This document shows, in pieces, positions 12,770 through 23,974 of a DNA stretch of 64,000 nucleotides. The notes under the pieces were generated by a model, which was not told the DNA's origin, made no database searches, and worked only from the letters and a program-made list of their open reading frames with translations. Positions within the stretch are counted from its first letter, which is position 1. Each line of letters begins with the position of its first letter. The stretch covers positions 31,556,001-31,620,000 of the forward strand of contig CM068592.1 in the NCBI GenBank assembly GCA_035048485.1. The letters run 5' to 3'. Source of the DNA: Pteria penguin (lineage: Eukaryota; Mollusca; Bivalvia; Pterioida; Pteriidae). A program made the position numbers and the translations under genes.

Positions 12770-13625
12770 GTGACCTTTAGATATATTGATGATATACTGT
12801 CTATAAATAACAAGAATTTGCATACATACGCACATTCAATATTTCTCAATGAACTGGGAGTTAAATACACAACAAAAGGCAATTAATGTGTCTCATATTT
12901 ACATCTTGCACTTGATATTAACCAAGATGGTTGATTTACTACTTCACTTCACAACAAACGTAACGAATTTTATTACCCCATTTTCAACTTTACATTTACA
13001 TGTATTAACATGTCCTTATAACCTAAGTATTGTATTTATGTGTCTCAAATGATCTGTACGTATGCTCAAGCTTCTTCGAAGCATTTTTAATTTATTAATG
13101 GTCAATTGAACACCTCACGCTATCACAAACGTGACGATTTCAATTTCGCTATCACAAACTTTTCTTTTATAAGCAGCAACATTCCATCATCGGCCGCATA
13201 CGGCTAGACTAACAACGTCCCTGAGGAAGTTCTGTGGTTGTTACAAGTCTCTTATTACACAATATGATATCTCGTTATCGAGACTTTTAAATATATTCAG
13301 GACGGAGACCGATTCCGATCATTTTACACTTCTATATTAGAAGGTTACCTATTTGACTTCCATATATAAATATATATGGAATTTACACGATTTGACACAT
13401 TCTACTGGGTATATGTGACGGGTGTTTCAAGCAAGCAGGAGACGCTCACTCTCCCCGGGCACCTGTTCTCATTCCATCAAGAGGGTTCACATATGTTCTT
13501 CAAGTAGACATTTTTCGTTGTTTTCTCTCTGGTTTTCATTTTCACTGATATTGTATGAGTTTCATGAATTTCGGACTTATGGTTTCGATTTATCCATCAC
13601 ATTTACATTACTCATCGAAGCGAAC
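12770..13625 (+). mobile_element. Decayed family N1 retroelement (palm fragment plus 3' tail)
   Basis: Position 12777-12840 reads R-Y-I-D-D-I-L-S-I-N-N, the RT catalytic box. After a gap, 13125-13203 reads R-D-D-F-N-F-A-I-T-N-F-S-F and S-S-N-I-P-S-S. The 3' region from 13210 matches 16330-16700 and 40940-41330. The structured tail domain is at 13412-13493. Confidence 0.75.
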
Positions 13626-13689
13626 TATTTAGAGAGAAAAGTTACTATCATAAGGATATGAGGTATCACACTTGAAATCAACATAAACC

Positions 13690-13850
13690 CATTGTGACTA
13701 CGGCTGTGTTGTTTCCTACTTCTCTGACTGCGATAGATAATTATAATGGCATCACGACGGCTGTCACCTGTCGCCAGGAAATGCTAACTCCTCCATGGCG
13801 CCTGATCATATCTTTGTTTCATCAGGAGTCTGTGATTGGTTGTATATATA
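13690..13850 (+). mobile_element. N3-type retroelement 3' tail
   Basis: It matches 32405-32600 in order: ACTACGGCTGTG, CGTTTCCTA-like, GGCATCACGACGG, ATGCTAACTCC and TGTGATTG. No RT is attached. It carries the conserved structured domain with an ATCAC/GTGAT closing stem (13751-13755 / 13832-13836). Confidence 0.65.
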
Positions 13851-14616
13851 TCAGATTGCTATCGCAGATTTTAACTTTTCTTTGAACAAAAGTTCAGTGC
13901 AGGAATTATAAAATGTTTTAATGACTTATTGATGATTTCGTATATTACCATGTCCATAAAAATAAAGCACTTCCGTTGCATGTAAGAAAATTCTTCTTTA
14001 ATTCTTACTTTGTATTTATATCATAGTGAATACATATATTTCAAAGAAATATTCCTATTATCAAGGAAGTAACAAATATACTACGACACATCATCTCTTG
14101 TCTTTTTTATTAAGGTCATATTCTACTTATTCAATCTTCAGATAGAATTGCTTTAAAACTGAACTAGTTGCTTCTTATGGTCTATCATAGACCCATAGTG
14201 ACATCTGACGTGGTTACCAAATGAAAATGTAAAGTTTTTTCAACTTCCTTGATTGACTGATACATACATTTTTCATTGCCACATATAGGCAAGAAAAACA
14301 CATTACGCAATACCTTCTTTTCTGGCAGATATTTTTCCTCATATTTGAAATAAAGTATGCTGAATATATAGTCACCTGATTAAAGTAAAAAAAATTGAAA
14401 CCTTCCCATCTAAACCTTTCTTCGAAAAGACGGAGAAAATCTGTATTTGCAATAAGCCAGTTATCTTCCTTGTCATCAACTGCATTTGATCTGAGGAACT
14501 CATTAGTGCAGAGATGTGCGAACCGGCCATGTTCTTAATTGCATATATTATTTTAAATAGTACATTTCAATTTATAAGTTTTATTTGGGTACAATAATAA
14601 GTTAATGTATTTTAAA
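13851..14616. other. No recognisable feature
   Basis: AT-rich sequence without a supported gene or repeat. Confidence 0.5.
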
Positions 14617-15008
14617 GAAAAAAGAGGAATTACTGGCTCAGTTATGTGGCAGAAGTCACCATAGAGCTATACAATACATGAATATAAATAATATACTAGA
14701 ACATATATCACATTACAAAAATATTTGATTGTAGTGTAATTACGATACCGACTTAGGACGGTCATTTAATTTGACAAAAGCCAAACAAATGGTGTGGTTA
14801 ACCGGTTTACGGGCCCACCTTCCCACTCACCGTAACAGCAGAACAATCAAAGGACGCACATTTAAAAATTTATAAATAATCCTCCATGTAAAGAACAAGG
14901 GTCAACAGGTATCGCATATTGAGAGGTCGTAAAAATATAAACACGTAAGGTATTGTAAAATACATAATGGTATAAAAATATATGCGACATCAACATGATA
15001 AACCGTGA
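14617..15008 (-). mobile_element. Family A retroelement 3' tail (5'-truncated)
   Basis: It is nearly identical to 10394-10790 and 39453-39847 over about 390 bases, then breaks at 15008 where the others continue into RT sequence. The fixed 3' end and ragged 5' end fit target-primed reverse transcription. Confidence 0.85.
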
Positions 15009-15539
15009 CAATAAGATTAAATGACAATAAGATTAAAAAAAACTTTGAAGGCATACTTTCTCAATATATACTTTTCTGAAAAGTCAATGATAAACTCTTT
15101 TCATGGAAGTGGATAATAATCAAAACAATTTACATAGAGCGTTAAATACAAACTCTTTTCTCTACTCTTCAATAAAATGCTCGCTAAACCCTGAAAACAA
15201 TATAAAGAAAGAATTAATACATTACTAAATACATGTGACATACGACTGATTAGACGGAAAATTGCTGAAAAGAGAAAGTACAAATTAGAAAGACTACCTC
15301 TCGATGTCCCGTTGTGGTGGTTTCAGCAAGAAAAATTGCGAATCCCAGAGGTGAGAAAATCAGACGTCTGGAAGACGTGAGCGTCTTGTGCTAGCATGGT
15401 ACACTTCACGTTCAATTTCGTAGACCTATGTGAGTAGTTCCTTCATAATCCTAGGAGCACTATACTCTGGCAAAGCTTACAAGTTGTGAAATTAAATCTC
15501 CATAGACAGACGAGAACGAGATATGATACTGACATTAAA
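15009..15539. other. No recognisable feature
   Basis: No supported gene. A weak tail-motif resemblance at 15310-15400 is too diverged to call. Confidence 0.5.
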
Positions 15540-15720
15540 ATCCTCACGTTTGTCAGAAAACAGTGATAGACAAAGTAGGTCTAGGTATGGAGCAGATGTA
15601 TTGCTCTCGGGATGGCTTCAAGTTCAGCAGGATGCATATGATCGAGGTATTTCTGAAAGTTTTGATAATTTATGGACAGAACGTCCTCTGTAGATCCCTA
15701 TGTAAAATTGAACCATGGTA
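15540..15720 (-). mobile_element. Family N1 RT fossil (palm region)
   Basis: It matches 60695-60910 on the same strand, from AATCCTCACGTTTGTC through GGTATGGAGCAGATG to TATGTAAAATTGAACC. These encode the complement of the D-K-R-D-D, S-Y-L-D and T-Y-R-Y-I-D-D stretches. It is strongly decayed. Confidence 0.6.
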
Positions 15721-15734
15721 TTCTATGTTTTTTA

Positions 15735-15800
15735 TGTACAAGTCCTTGGTGATTTGTGTTATGCAGCTCGGTCAGATATCTTCTGTTTTCTCTTTGCTGA
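15735..15800 (+). mobile_element. Family A 3'-terminal mini-fragment
   Basis: CCTTGGTGATTTGTGTTATG, then TCAGATATCTTCTGTTTTC, the last roughly 60 bases of the A tail. Confidence 0.7.
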
Positions 15801-16215
15801 AGAGAGCAAGGACTGGATACGTTTTGCCTCAAATGCATAAACAAGACTTTCTATGACGCAATTTCTAAATATGTGCTAGATATTAAGGATGGTGTCATAA
15901 TACGGAGTCCAATCTTCCAGGGGGAGTTTAATAGAAGTGTCAAGCGAAAAAAATATGATGTGTTGTGGAATGAATTTGGTAAATACAACGAAGACTGAAT
16001 TGCATAAGAATTATTTTGTTCATTTGTTGTTTTAACTCTTATGAAGACTCCGGAATTACCCATTAATTTTATACTACTATTATGTACGCAGAGGTAAAAG
16101 CCAGACGTGTTTTTAAAACAATAAAAATAAAAGATATCAAAAGTCTTCAGAACTTTCCAAACATAAGTGGGATAAATTAACCTTTTTGTGTTTTTAATTA
16201 TGCATAACGAGTTTC

Positions 16216-16700
16216 TCATTGTCCGCATACGGCGTATTCATATCTCAGTTAATACGTTATTCCAGAGCATGTTCACATTACAGTGACTTTGTTCTGAGGG
16301 CTAGGCGACTTTCAGTTAAACTGCTCAACCAGGGTTATATATGTGCTAGACTAGCAACGTCACTGAGGAAGTTCTACGGTCGAGACTCTTATTACTTCAT
16401 ATGATATCTCGTTATCTAGACTTTTAAATGATATTCTGGACTGAGACCGATTCCGATCATTTTACACAGATTTGACACCTTCTATACTAGAAGGTTACCT
16501 ACTTTGACTTCTCCATATATAAATACATATGGAATTGACACGATTTGACTCTTTCTACTGGGTATATGTGACGGGTGTGCTAGCAAGCAGGAGATGCTCA
16601 CTCTCCCCGGGCACCTGATCTCACTCCATCATAGGGGTTCACATATGCTCTTCAAGTAGACATATCTTGTTATTTTCCACTTGGTTTTCATTTTCACTGA
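16216..16700 (+). mobile_element. Family N1 retroelement, RT C-terminus plus 3' tail
   Basis: The open piece 16219-16404 begins at Y-G-V-F-I-S-Q-L-I-R-Y and runs through L-L-N-Q-G-Y to L-R-K-F-Y-G-R. The tail is near-identical to 40940-41330 and contains the structured domain at 16565-16645. It is 5'-truncated within the RT. Confidence 0.8.
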
Positions 16701-17194
16701 TTTTGTATGTCCTCTGTTTTCATCATTTTTAAACTTATGTTTGGATTTATTCATCATCTTTACACATCAAATAGGGCAAAGAAATCAGGACATATAAAAA
16801 TTGATAATATAACAAGTGATTCGATCCATTTATGGCACGTTATTTTTATTTTGTTATAACACTGGTTAATCAACTTTTGACATTCTTATTGTATGAAACA
16901 AATTCACTACTTCAATTAGAGAATTGGTTTTACAGTTACCTCATTTTATTAACAGAAACTGACATTGTAACAATAACATCAGTGTAGCTTGATGTATTAC
17001 ACCATTTCGTTGGATATGATAAGTTTGAATATATTATGTTTCAGGTTTGCAATTTTGATCAAAATTGCTATTTTTTGATATTTTAAAAATTGCAAATGGG
17101 AATTAAAAATCCCCAGGAAAAAACCAATGGAAAGAAATAGAAGATAGCACATCGGACATCAACATTATCATAATCATAATGAGGACATCAAAAT
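16701..17194. other. No recognisable feature
   Basis: AT-rich sequence with nothing supported. Confidence 0.5.
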
Positions 17195-17440
17195 TTAACG
17201 ACGATCAATTAAAGCGAAAACAGTCATTAAATTGGTGCTGTAAATAGGTTTACGGGCCCACCTTCCCACTAACCACCAAAGGAGGGCAATAAAAGGGACA
17301 GATATTTAAAGATCAATAAATAGACCTCAATGTAAATGACAAAAAAACCCCCCCCGAAAATGTGATTAAAGTTAACACAGATAGAGTAATGGAATAAAAT
17401 TTACGTATAAAAAAATAGAGCGATATCAAGCTGTTCAAAC
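17195..17440 (-). mobile_element. Diverged family A 3' tail fragment
   Basis: It shares GGTTTACGGGCCCACCTTCC and the following block with the other A tails, then diverges. Confidence 0.65.
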
Positions 17441-18001
<561 letters not shown>

Positions 18002-18011
18002 TGTCAGTAGT

Positions 18012-18350
18012 TGTATTATATTTTAAGCCGTTGACAGATGCAAGGGCGATAAAGTGAGGTATGTCTGAAAGGAACAGTGACCACACCGATTTTAAATCTG
18101 ATAGCCTTCTACATTTTGCAAAGGCCTCTAAGCCTGTGTTGTATGTTGCCAGTGTTGATAACATTTCTAAAAATTCTTCTGGAAGTTTGGCAAGTTAGCG
18201 ATTCGCTTCTGGGGCCAACTGATGACATCGTTTGAAATAAAAACGAGAAAGAGCATCACCAGTGCCATTTAATTCTCCAGGGATGTGTTGTGCTTTGAAT
18301 ATAATGTTATACTGTAATAACAATAATACAAAATGCTGAGAAACTTCATT
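18012..18350 (-). mobile_element. DIRS-like retrotransposon RNase H C-terminal fragment
   Basis: Read on the minus strand from 18350: Y-N-I-I-F-K-A-Q-H-I-P-G-E-L-N-G-T-G-D-A-L-S-R, then H-Q-L-A-P-E-A-N-R, a stop, then L-P-E-E-F-L-E-M-L. The H-I-P-G-x-x-N-x-x-x-D-x-L-S-R signature followed by L-A-P-x-A-N marks the RNase H end of DIRS-type and some other LTR-class elements. One in-frame stop is seen. The downstream part is cut by the (AT)n tract. The tyrosine recombinase expected in DIRS is not visible. Confidence 0.65.
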
Positions 18351-18384
18351 ACCCCTTTTCATTTTGAAGATACCTTGTCCACGA

Positions 18385-18550
18385 CTTGAAAGGTTGTTGC
18401 GGGACTTTTGCGACGGGTGTTGGATACAACCAGGGAAAGCTAACTCCTACCGGGCACCTGGTTTCACCTCGATTTTATTGGGGTTCGCATTTGTCTGAAT
18501 ATGACAGTATTTACGATATTGTCCTTTTATTCCATGGACTATGGCTTACC
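18385..18550 (+). mobile_element. Family N1 3' tail
   Basis: It is nearly identical to 2330-2480, ending in CCTTTTATTCCATGGACTATG. It contains the structured domain with a GCGA/TCGC closing stem (18410-18413 / 18485-18488) and a 7-bp hairpin (18466-18472 / 18478-18484). Confidence 0.8.
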
Positions 18551-18991
18551 CATCGGTACTTCTTTGTTTTACTTATTATTGTAACTAGAGCCTTATTTTC
18601 AATTCTTAACAACACCTTTTTATATTTAACCTCATTGCCCCATACAAGTAATGCAAGTACTAAAGCAACTAAATCAAAAACTGTGATATCCTATATTTTT
18701 TCTCCCTTAAACTAATTTTCAAGCCATCGATATATTATCAATTGCCATTACAGAAAGCCTCACATCCTCAGTTCCCTTCCACGGTACTATCCGTAAAAAT
18801 TGTAGTACATTTCTATGAGACCAAGTTAGATCTGGAAAATGTGTTATTCCGTTAAATGACTAGAGGAATATGAGCCACGTCATTACATCTTCCTTCATTC
18901 AGAAGTAACGCTTATCTGGTGATGCGGTAGGTTGTACCATTTGTACCGTCGCCATATGGGTGGAATATTCCCGGTGCAACGTAAAACAATA
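18551..18991. other. No recognisable feature
   Basis: Nothing supported before the tetranucleotide tract. Confidence 0.5.
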
Positions 18992-19088
<97 letters not shown>

Positions 19089-19105
19089 CCTACCTACCTA
19101 CCTAC

Positions 19106-19192
<87 letters not shown>
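18992..19192. repeat. (TATC)n microsatellite with a central (TACC)5 block
   Basis: About 200 bases of TATC units, with five TACC units at 19087-19106. The YLSI-repeat ORF here is an artefact. Confidence 0.98.
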
Positions 19193-19194
19193 CC

Positions 19195-19510
19195 ATTTGT
19201 AGTATGCTGGTGGACTGATAGTCCCCGAGGGAATCATAAGTCTAGTTTTCAGTGCTTTTGTACTGACATGAAATATATACTTCAAATTTTCAGTCATCAA
19301 ATTAAGTAAATCACTCTAAAACTAAGGAGTATCTCCCTCATGCATAGCTTTGTCCTTAGATAGATTCTTTGGTTCACTTTTCGGTCATTTTGGTTTCAAC
19401 ACTGCTCTTCAAATATTTATATATTTTGAGAATTCCAAACATTTGGCCACGAGCATCACTGAAGAGACATAAGTTATCGAAATGCGCATATGGTGCACTA
19501 AATTAAAAGG
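19195..19510 (+). repeat. Best copy of the hammerhead-bearing dispersed repeat
   Basis: It starts at a GCTGGTGGACTGATAGTCCC / CCGAGGGAATCA block, continues through GTGCTTTTGTACTGACATGA, then TTCACTTTTCGGTCATTTT, and ends in the hammerhead-like core at 19459-19499. Other pieces are at 4695-4850 (minus), 8565-8705, 10120-10185, 25700-25785, 26755-27010, 56440-56705 and 56925-57065. The layout matches a repeat I recall as abundant in mytilid genomes. Confidence 0.7.
19459..19499 (+). ncRNA. Hammerhead-ribozyme-like core (probably inactive)
   Basis: CTGAAGA (19459-19465) fits the hammerhead CUGANGA box. Stem II is GACA/TATC (19466-19469 / 19475-19478, one mismatch; the 4695-4850 copy has a perfect GACA/TGTC). 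GAAA follows (19479-19482). Stem III pairs TGCGC (19483-19487) with GGTGCA (19492-19497). The base opposite the last A of GAAA is C instead of U, and no stem I is evident, so cleavage activity is doubtful. Hammerheads are known from Penelope-like elements and retrozymes. Confidence 0.5.
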
Positions 19511-19653
19511 TATATATATTCTATATTTATCATACAGTCGACGAAGAAAAGTACGTCCTGGACGCATGGCCTTTGTGAAAAAAAAAATTGAGTGAACCTT
19601 TGTTAAAATACATTCATAAGAGATCAAGTCTTCAGGTGACACTGGTATAAGTC

Positions 19654-20113
19654 TACTGTCCGCGCCACTCACTCTGGAAACTGGAAAATCTGGATTTTCA
19701 GTTATTTATCTTCAGAATAATTTCAAAAAGGCAAAACCATTCGACAGATCTTGTTTAGTCGTGACTTTTGGTGTATGCTATATGTTTGTATGAAGAAGCG
19801 TTCATATTTTATAGAAAAAAATCAATTTTAGATAGTGCGATTTCCATGTTAAATTGTTACGTGACATCGCCAAGTTTCCCATAGACTCAATGTTAAACAT
19901 CGGCGACGTCACGTCAAAATTAACATAGAAAACGCCCTATCTAAAATTATTTTTTACCTATAAAATACGAATGCTTCTTCGTAGAAGCATATACACCAAA
20001 AGTTACGACTAAACAAGATCTGTCGATTGATATTAATTTTGTAAAACTATCTTAAAGATGAATAAGTGAAAATGCAGATTTTCCGGTTTCCAGAGTGAGT
20101 GGCGCGGACAGTA
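19654..20113. mobile_element. TA-flanked fold-back (long inverted-repeat) MITE
   Basis: The left arm 19654-19871 is the imperfect reverse complement of 19902-20113, with a 30-base loop. The outer 25 or so bases (from CTGTCCGCGCCACTCAC inwards) are nearly perfect. Each end is bounded by TA, as expected for the Tc1/mariner TA target duplication. No transposase is present, so it is non-autonomous. Very long arms leave almost no unique centre. Confidence 0.85.
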
Positions 20114-20689
20114 AATGTGACTTTATATACGTTTTCCACATGACGTCTAAATACATTAAATAATCCGCTTTGGGATTCCATTATCTATATGCTAATAAAT
20201 ATTTATTAAATCTATATGTATCAATAGATGAATTACCTACATGTAACTTGTTTATTCTAAGCCCTGTGGATTCTTTGTCTTGTCTTGTCTGGGCTAAACT
20301 TAGAACCCCTAGATCGAAAGAACATTTGATTAGATTCCTAACACACAACATGTTACTATTATTATTTTGACATGTACATAATATTGCTGGGTGATTAAAG
20401 TTGCAAGTTTTCCATGTATGTGCATATTTAAAATGCGTTTTTACATATGTGCCCTTGTAATTATAGTCATTTTCATTGCCCTTGACCTTGCTATGCTGGG
20501 ATCTTTATGTTTACTTGATGCGTTATTGCAAAGGATTGTACATGTACAATAACCATAGTTCGTAATCTATGTCTCGAAATGAGAGGAATAGAACCGAGTC
20601 TAAGCGACACGTGGTTAGTAATCGATTATAATTTCTTTACAATATTCAGTGTACTTAAAAAAATGAAAAACATTGGGTTTGGAATAAAA
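20114..20689. other. No recognisable feature
   Basis: Nothing supported. Short ORFs lack domain signals. Confidence 0.5.
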
Positions 20690-21600
20690 CTCTGATTTAG
20701 AGATACCTCGCTTGATTGAAAATGATCGTTTGCGTGTTTTGGGGATGCTGGAAGTTGGGATGTCTTATAGCAATGTGACCAGTCAGTCTGCTTTATAGAT
20801 ACGATATACAATACAACAATGTATATAGTGCATCATAATAACATAACTCTAGTGCGTGTCACATTAAAAAGGACATAAGCATACTTTCAATACAATATAG
20901 CAGAGAGACTATTAAAATACATGAGTGTGTACAATTACACTATTAACAGTTAAATACTTGTTTAGAAAGGAAAATAATAGGAAGCTCCATTATGTGGATT
21001 CCGATATCAATCGGCTGACTGCTAAAAGCATCCCTGGGCATCAACGGATAGGTCCTCGCACTGTAAGTAACAGAGGCCAACATCGGTCCTCGACGTCCTG
21101 CTATCCGTCCTGTTGATTTCATCTCGACAGCAGTAACAACCGTCTTCGGGCTTAAGGTCGTGCAGGAGAACGTAACATTGACGCCTGCGTTATTCAGCTC
21201 CGCCAATTCGACGGAGGGAGTGTATGGTTTGTGATGAAATCACAAACAAGGAAGGGCCCCTTTGATGATAGTGGAGGGCTGTTAAACAGGTCTACGCTAC
21301 CGTGACGAGATTGTACGTCAGCACGTTATTTCATTCATTTACAACAGCATAACGTCAGCAGGAAACGCAAGACCCCACACAGCACGCATTGGTAGTGACT
21401 ATCTACAGTAGCAAAACGTAAATATGCTTCAATGGCCTGCGATGTCACTGGATTTATATATGTTTAGGATGAAATGGAACGACGCTAAGCCCTCGCTATA
21501 TTGGAAGCTTTACGTCATTCTTTATTGCCCATATGGCGGAACATTCCCCAGGCATTTCTGCATAAACATTTTCCGTTCAATTCGCCGTAGGTGTCAAGAG
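20690..21600 (+). pseudogene. Tc1/mariner-type transposase fossil, copy 1
   Basis: Remnants in order. At about 20728-20790 there is a G-M-L-E-V-G-M-S helix-turn-helix start. At about 21300-21400 come Y-R-D-E-I-V-like and N-A-R-P-H-T-A-R, the segment after the second catalytic Asp of Tc1 DDE transposases. At 21433-21460 Q-W-P-A-M-S precedes the lost S-P-I-E-H box, followed by E-M-E-R-R-like sequence and N-I-P-Q-A-F-L. Frames change repeatedly and the catalytic region is broken. It is colinear with 37030-37430. No ends were located. Confidence 0.7.
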
Positions 21601-22399
21601 TGAATCGGTACCAATGGTCATATACGCTGTTAAACTTGTGAAACTGTTTTGCAACCTCCTCACGTTCAATGACTGTTCTTATCAACCATAATGATTATAA
21701 TACGTGATTTGATATTTGAATTGAAAGACAATGCGCTATATTAAATAATATTACAACAATATTTTGTATATGAATCGATAAATGAAATTACTAAAATAAA
21801 CAGTTACAGTTTCTTTTTTCCGCTAGTATATTTGATTGATTCTGTCAATTGTGTTGCTGTGATCAATTTATAAATGGATGTGAACACTAAAAAAGCATTT
21901 TTCCATTGTTTGATATTTGATATCTTACTACTGGGACGTTTCTTTATCACAATTTCACCTACACTGTGGGTCATTTATCTTCGTTGCTTATCACACTCTA
22001 AATTGAATAATTTGCTGAGTTCTATATGAAGTCCATTTATAATTTGCTGTTTTGTGAACATACTTCTGTAACATCCTAATGTATCGTGTATACTGTACTG
22101 AAGTACATCATTGGTATTGGTACCAATGCCGGTACTGATCTACAATTATTACTAGAACTATTGTTTACTGCTGCGCCGCGGCCAATGTTTCCGTTAAGCA
22201 CGCTATTAATATTACGGGCACATATACTCATAGTGCTAAAAGGTGTAGTCAGTGCTACAATGTCGTTGCCATCAACCAAAGATAGATTTAGCATAAGACT
22301 GTTAATGCCGTAATTAATACTAATACCACGGTCATTTGCTGCTGAATGTACGCAGGTCTCCTTCTGTAGCGTTAGTTACATATGGCTTATCGCTGGCAC
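21601..22399. other. No recognisable feature
   Basis: No supported gene. Open frames at 22076-22313 overlap on both strands and have no recognisable domain. Confidence 0.5.
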
Positions 22400-22830
22400 T
22401 CTTCCTGGCTACCGTGATTGCCTCCTTCCTTCTCTGGACTGGACACCTGGCCGCCGTGATTGCCTGCTTCCTTCTCTGGACTGGACACCTGGCTACCGTG
22501 ATTGCCTCCTTCCTTCTCTGGACTGGACACCTGGCCGCCGTGATTGCCTCCTTCCTTCTCTGGACTGGACACCTGGCCGCCGTGATTGCCTGCTTCCTTC
22601 TCTGGACTGGACACCTGGCCGCCGTGATTGCCTGCTTCCTTCTCTGGACTGGACTCGGAAAGATAGGGTTTATTGCTGGGACCTTTGGCACTCTTCCTGG
22701 CTGCCGCGATTGTCTCCCTCCTTCTCTGGACTGAACTCCTGGCCGCCGTGATTGCCTCCTTCCTTCTCTGGACTAGACTACTGGCCGCCGTGATTGTATC
22801 CATCCTTCTCTGGACTGGAATCGGGCATAT
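22400..22830. repeat. 42-bp minisatellite (6 + 3 units)
   Basis: The anchor CTTCTCTGGACT ends at 22440, 22482, 22524, 22566, 22608 and 22650, exactly 42 bases apart. After an 82-base step it recurs at 22732, 22774 and 22816. Units differ by a few substitutions. Since 42 is a multiple of three, open frames persist on both strands (V-Q-R-R-K-E-A-I-T-A-A-R or S-P-E-K-E-G-G-N-H-G-G-Q on the minus strand). It is locally much richer in GC than its surroundings. Confidence 0.95.
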
Positions 22831-22861
22831 AGGGTTTTCGAAACCGTTTTAATCGCGACAT
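22778..22861 (-). CDS. Possible small minus-strand ORF feeding into the minisatellite
   Basis: ATG at 22861-22859 opens M-S-R-L-K-R-F-R-K-P-Y-M-P-D and continues into one repeat unit as S-S-P-E-K-D-G-Y-N-H-G-G-Q before a TAG (27 residues). Past the stop the same frame continues S-S-P-E-K-E-G-G-N-H-G-G-Q. The basic start plus an in-frame repeat unit suggests a decayed exon from which the minisatellite expanded. I do not recognise the protein, and it may be non-coding. Confidence 0.25.
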   Translation of the reverse strand: MSRLKRFRKPYMPDSSPEKDGYNHGGQ

Positions 22862-23119
22862 GTCCGTGGAAAAATTAAATAAAATAAAAACTAATTTGAA
22901 CATTGCGCGTTAAATTAATTATATTTTACCTAACACTTTACTAAGTTACATTTATATTTTATGTTGTATTTACGTTAATAGGTGTAGACTAACGGAGTAA
23001 AAGAGAAAACAGAAGACTTAACGCACAAGGGGCAGTTATATCGACTTCCGTTTTACTTTTTATGCTCTTCGGTTTTATTCGGAGTTTTAGACCACTGAGT
23101 TGGATTCATCTTTGATTTT

Positions 23120-23220
<101 letters not shown>

Positions 23221-23284
23221 GTATATATATATATATTTTTTTCTTTGTCGTCTTTTATATCAAAATCATTTCAGTGGGAAGATG

Positions 23285-23490
23285 GGTGCCAGTAACCCGG
23301 TTATCCATGCCAAATGAGTGGCATTTATTTATTTAATTGACCGTCCCAGGTCGGTATCGTAACTGCAGTACAATCAGAAGTTTTTGTTATGTCGTTTTCT
23401 ATGTTTATTTAACTATTATCATGTTTTCTGTGCCTGTCCTTGGTGATTTGTGTCATAAAGCTTAGTCAAATGTCTTCTCCTCCTGGATAA
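23285..23490 (+). mobile_element. Family A 3' tail (5'-truncated)
   Basis: It contains ATTGACCGTCCCAGGTCGGT, ATCGTAACTGCAGTACAATC and CTTGGTGATTTGTGTCATA, and is the same tail as 43440-43712. Confidence 0.75.
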
Positions 23491-23974
23491 CCTTAAATAA
23501 TGAGCTACTATGATTTTTATATACAATAGACACATTTACGTCATTGAGAAAATAACGCATTGGGCATAAAATGTCGTTCTAGGATCACGTAGAATTTTAA
23601 GTATCTTGGTTAGACCTTCTTTCATTAGAATATATTGCCATTGACCAGCTCTTCATTCATAAATAAGCACATTTCCCGTTGTATTCAATATGAGAAAGAC
23701 ATATGAATAACCTGTACACGAGACATTGAAAATGAGTAGGATTCGGTGTAAACAAGTCATTTAGAAAACTCTATAAAACCTTTGTGAATTCATATTGACG
23801 ACAGTATTACTCTGTGATGTAAGTGAGAGCGGATTTCTCTTGGCGCGGGAAATATCGACAATCTCGTTAGAAAGTTATTCTATATTAACACTTAGCAGCT
23901 GTAGACGTCTAACGTCTTGTCTTAATATCTAAATTATTTTGATAAGATTGTTTTTCGGAAATTGACATATAATT
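23491..23974 (+). other. Region upstream of the receptor start codon
   Basis: It probably holds the promoter and/or 5' UTR of the receptor. No convincing TATA box, initiator or upstream exon can be assigned by eye. An in-frame TGA lies at 23963-23965, 12 bases before the ATG. Confidence 0.4.

Noticed and set aside
12404..12835. 143-codon minus-strand ORF
   Set aside because: Covers low-complexity sequence, a damaged tail motif and the antisense of the N1 RT Y-I-D-D fragment.
18932..19309. 125-codon ORF with Y-L-S-I repeats
   Set aside because: Translation of the (TATC)n microsatellite plus flanking repeat DNA.
22400..22830. Evenly spaced repeats resembling a CRISPR array
   Set aside because: The 42-bp units are adjacent with no spacers, and the genome is animal. 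It is a minisatellite.
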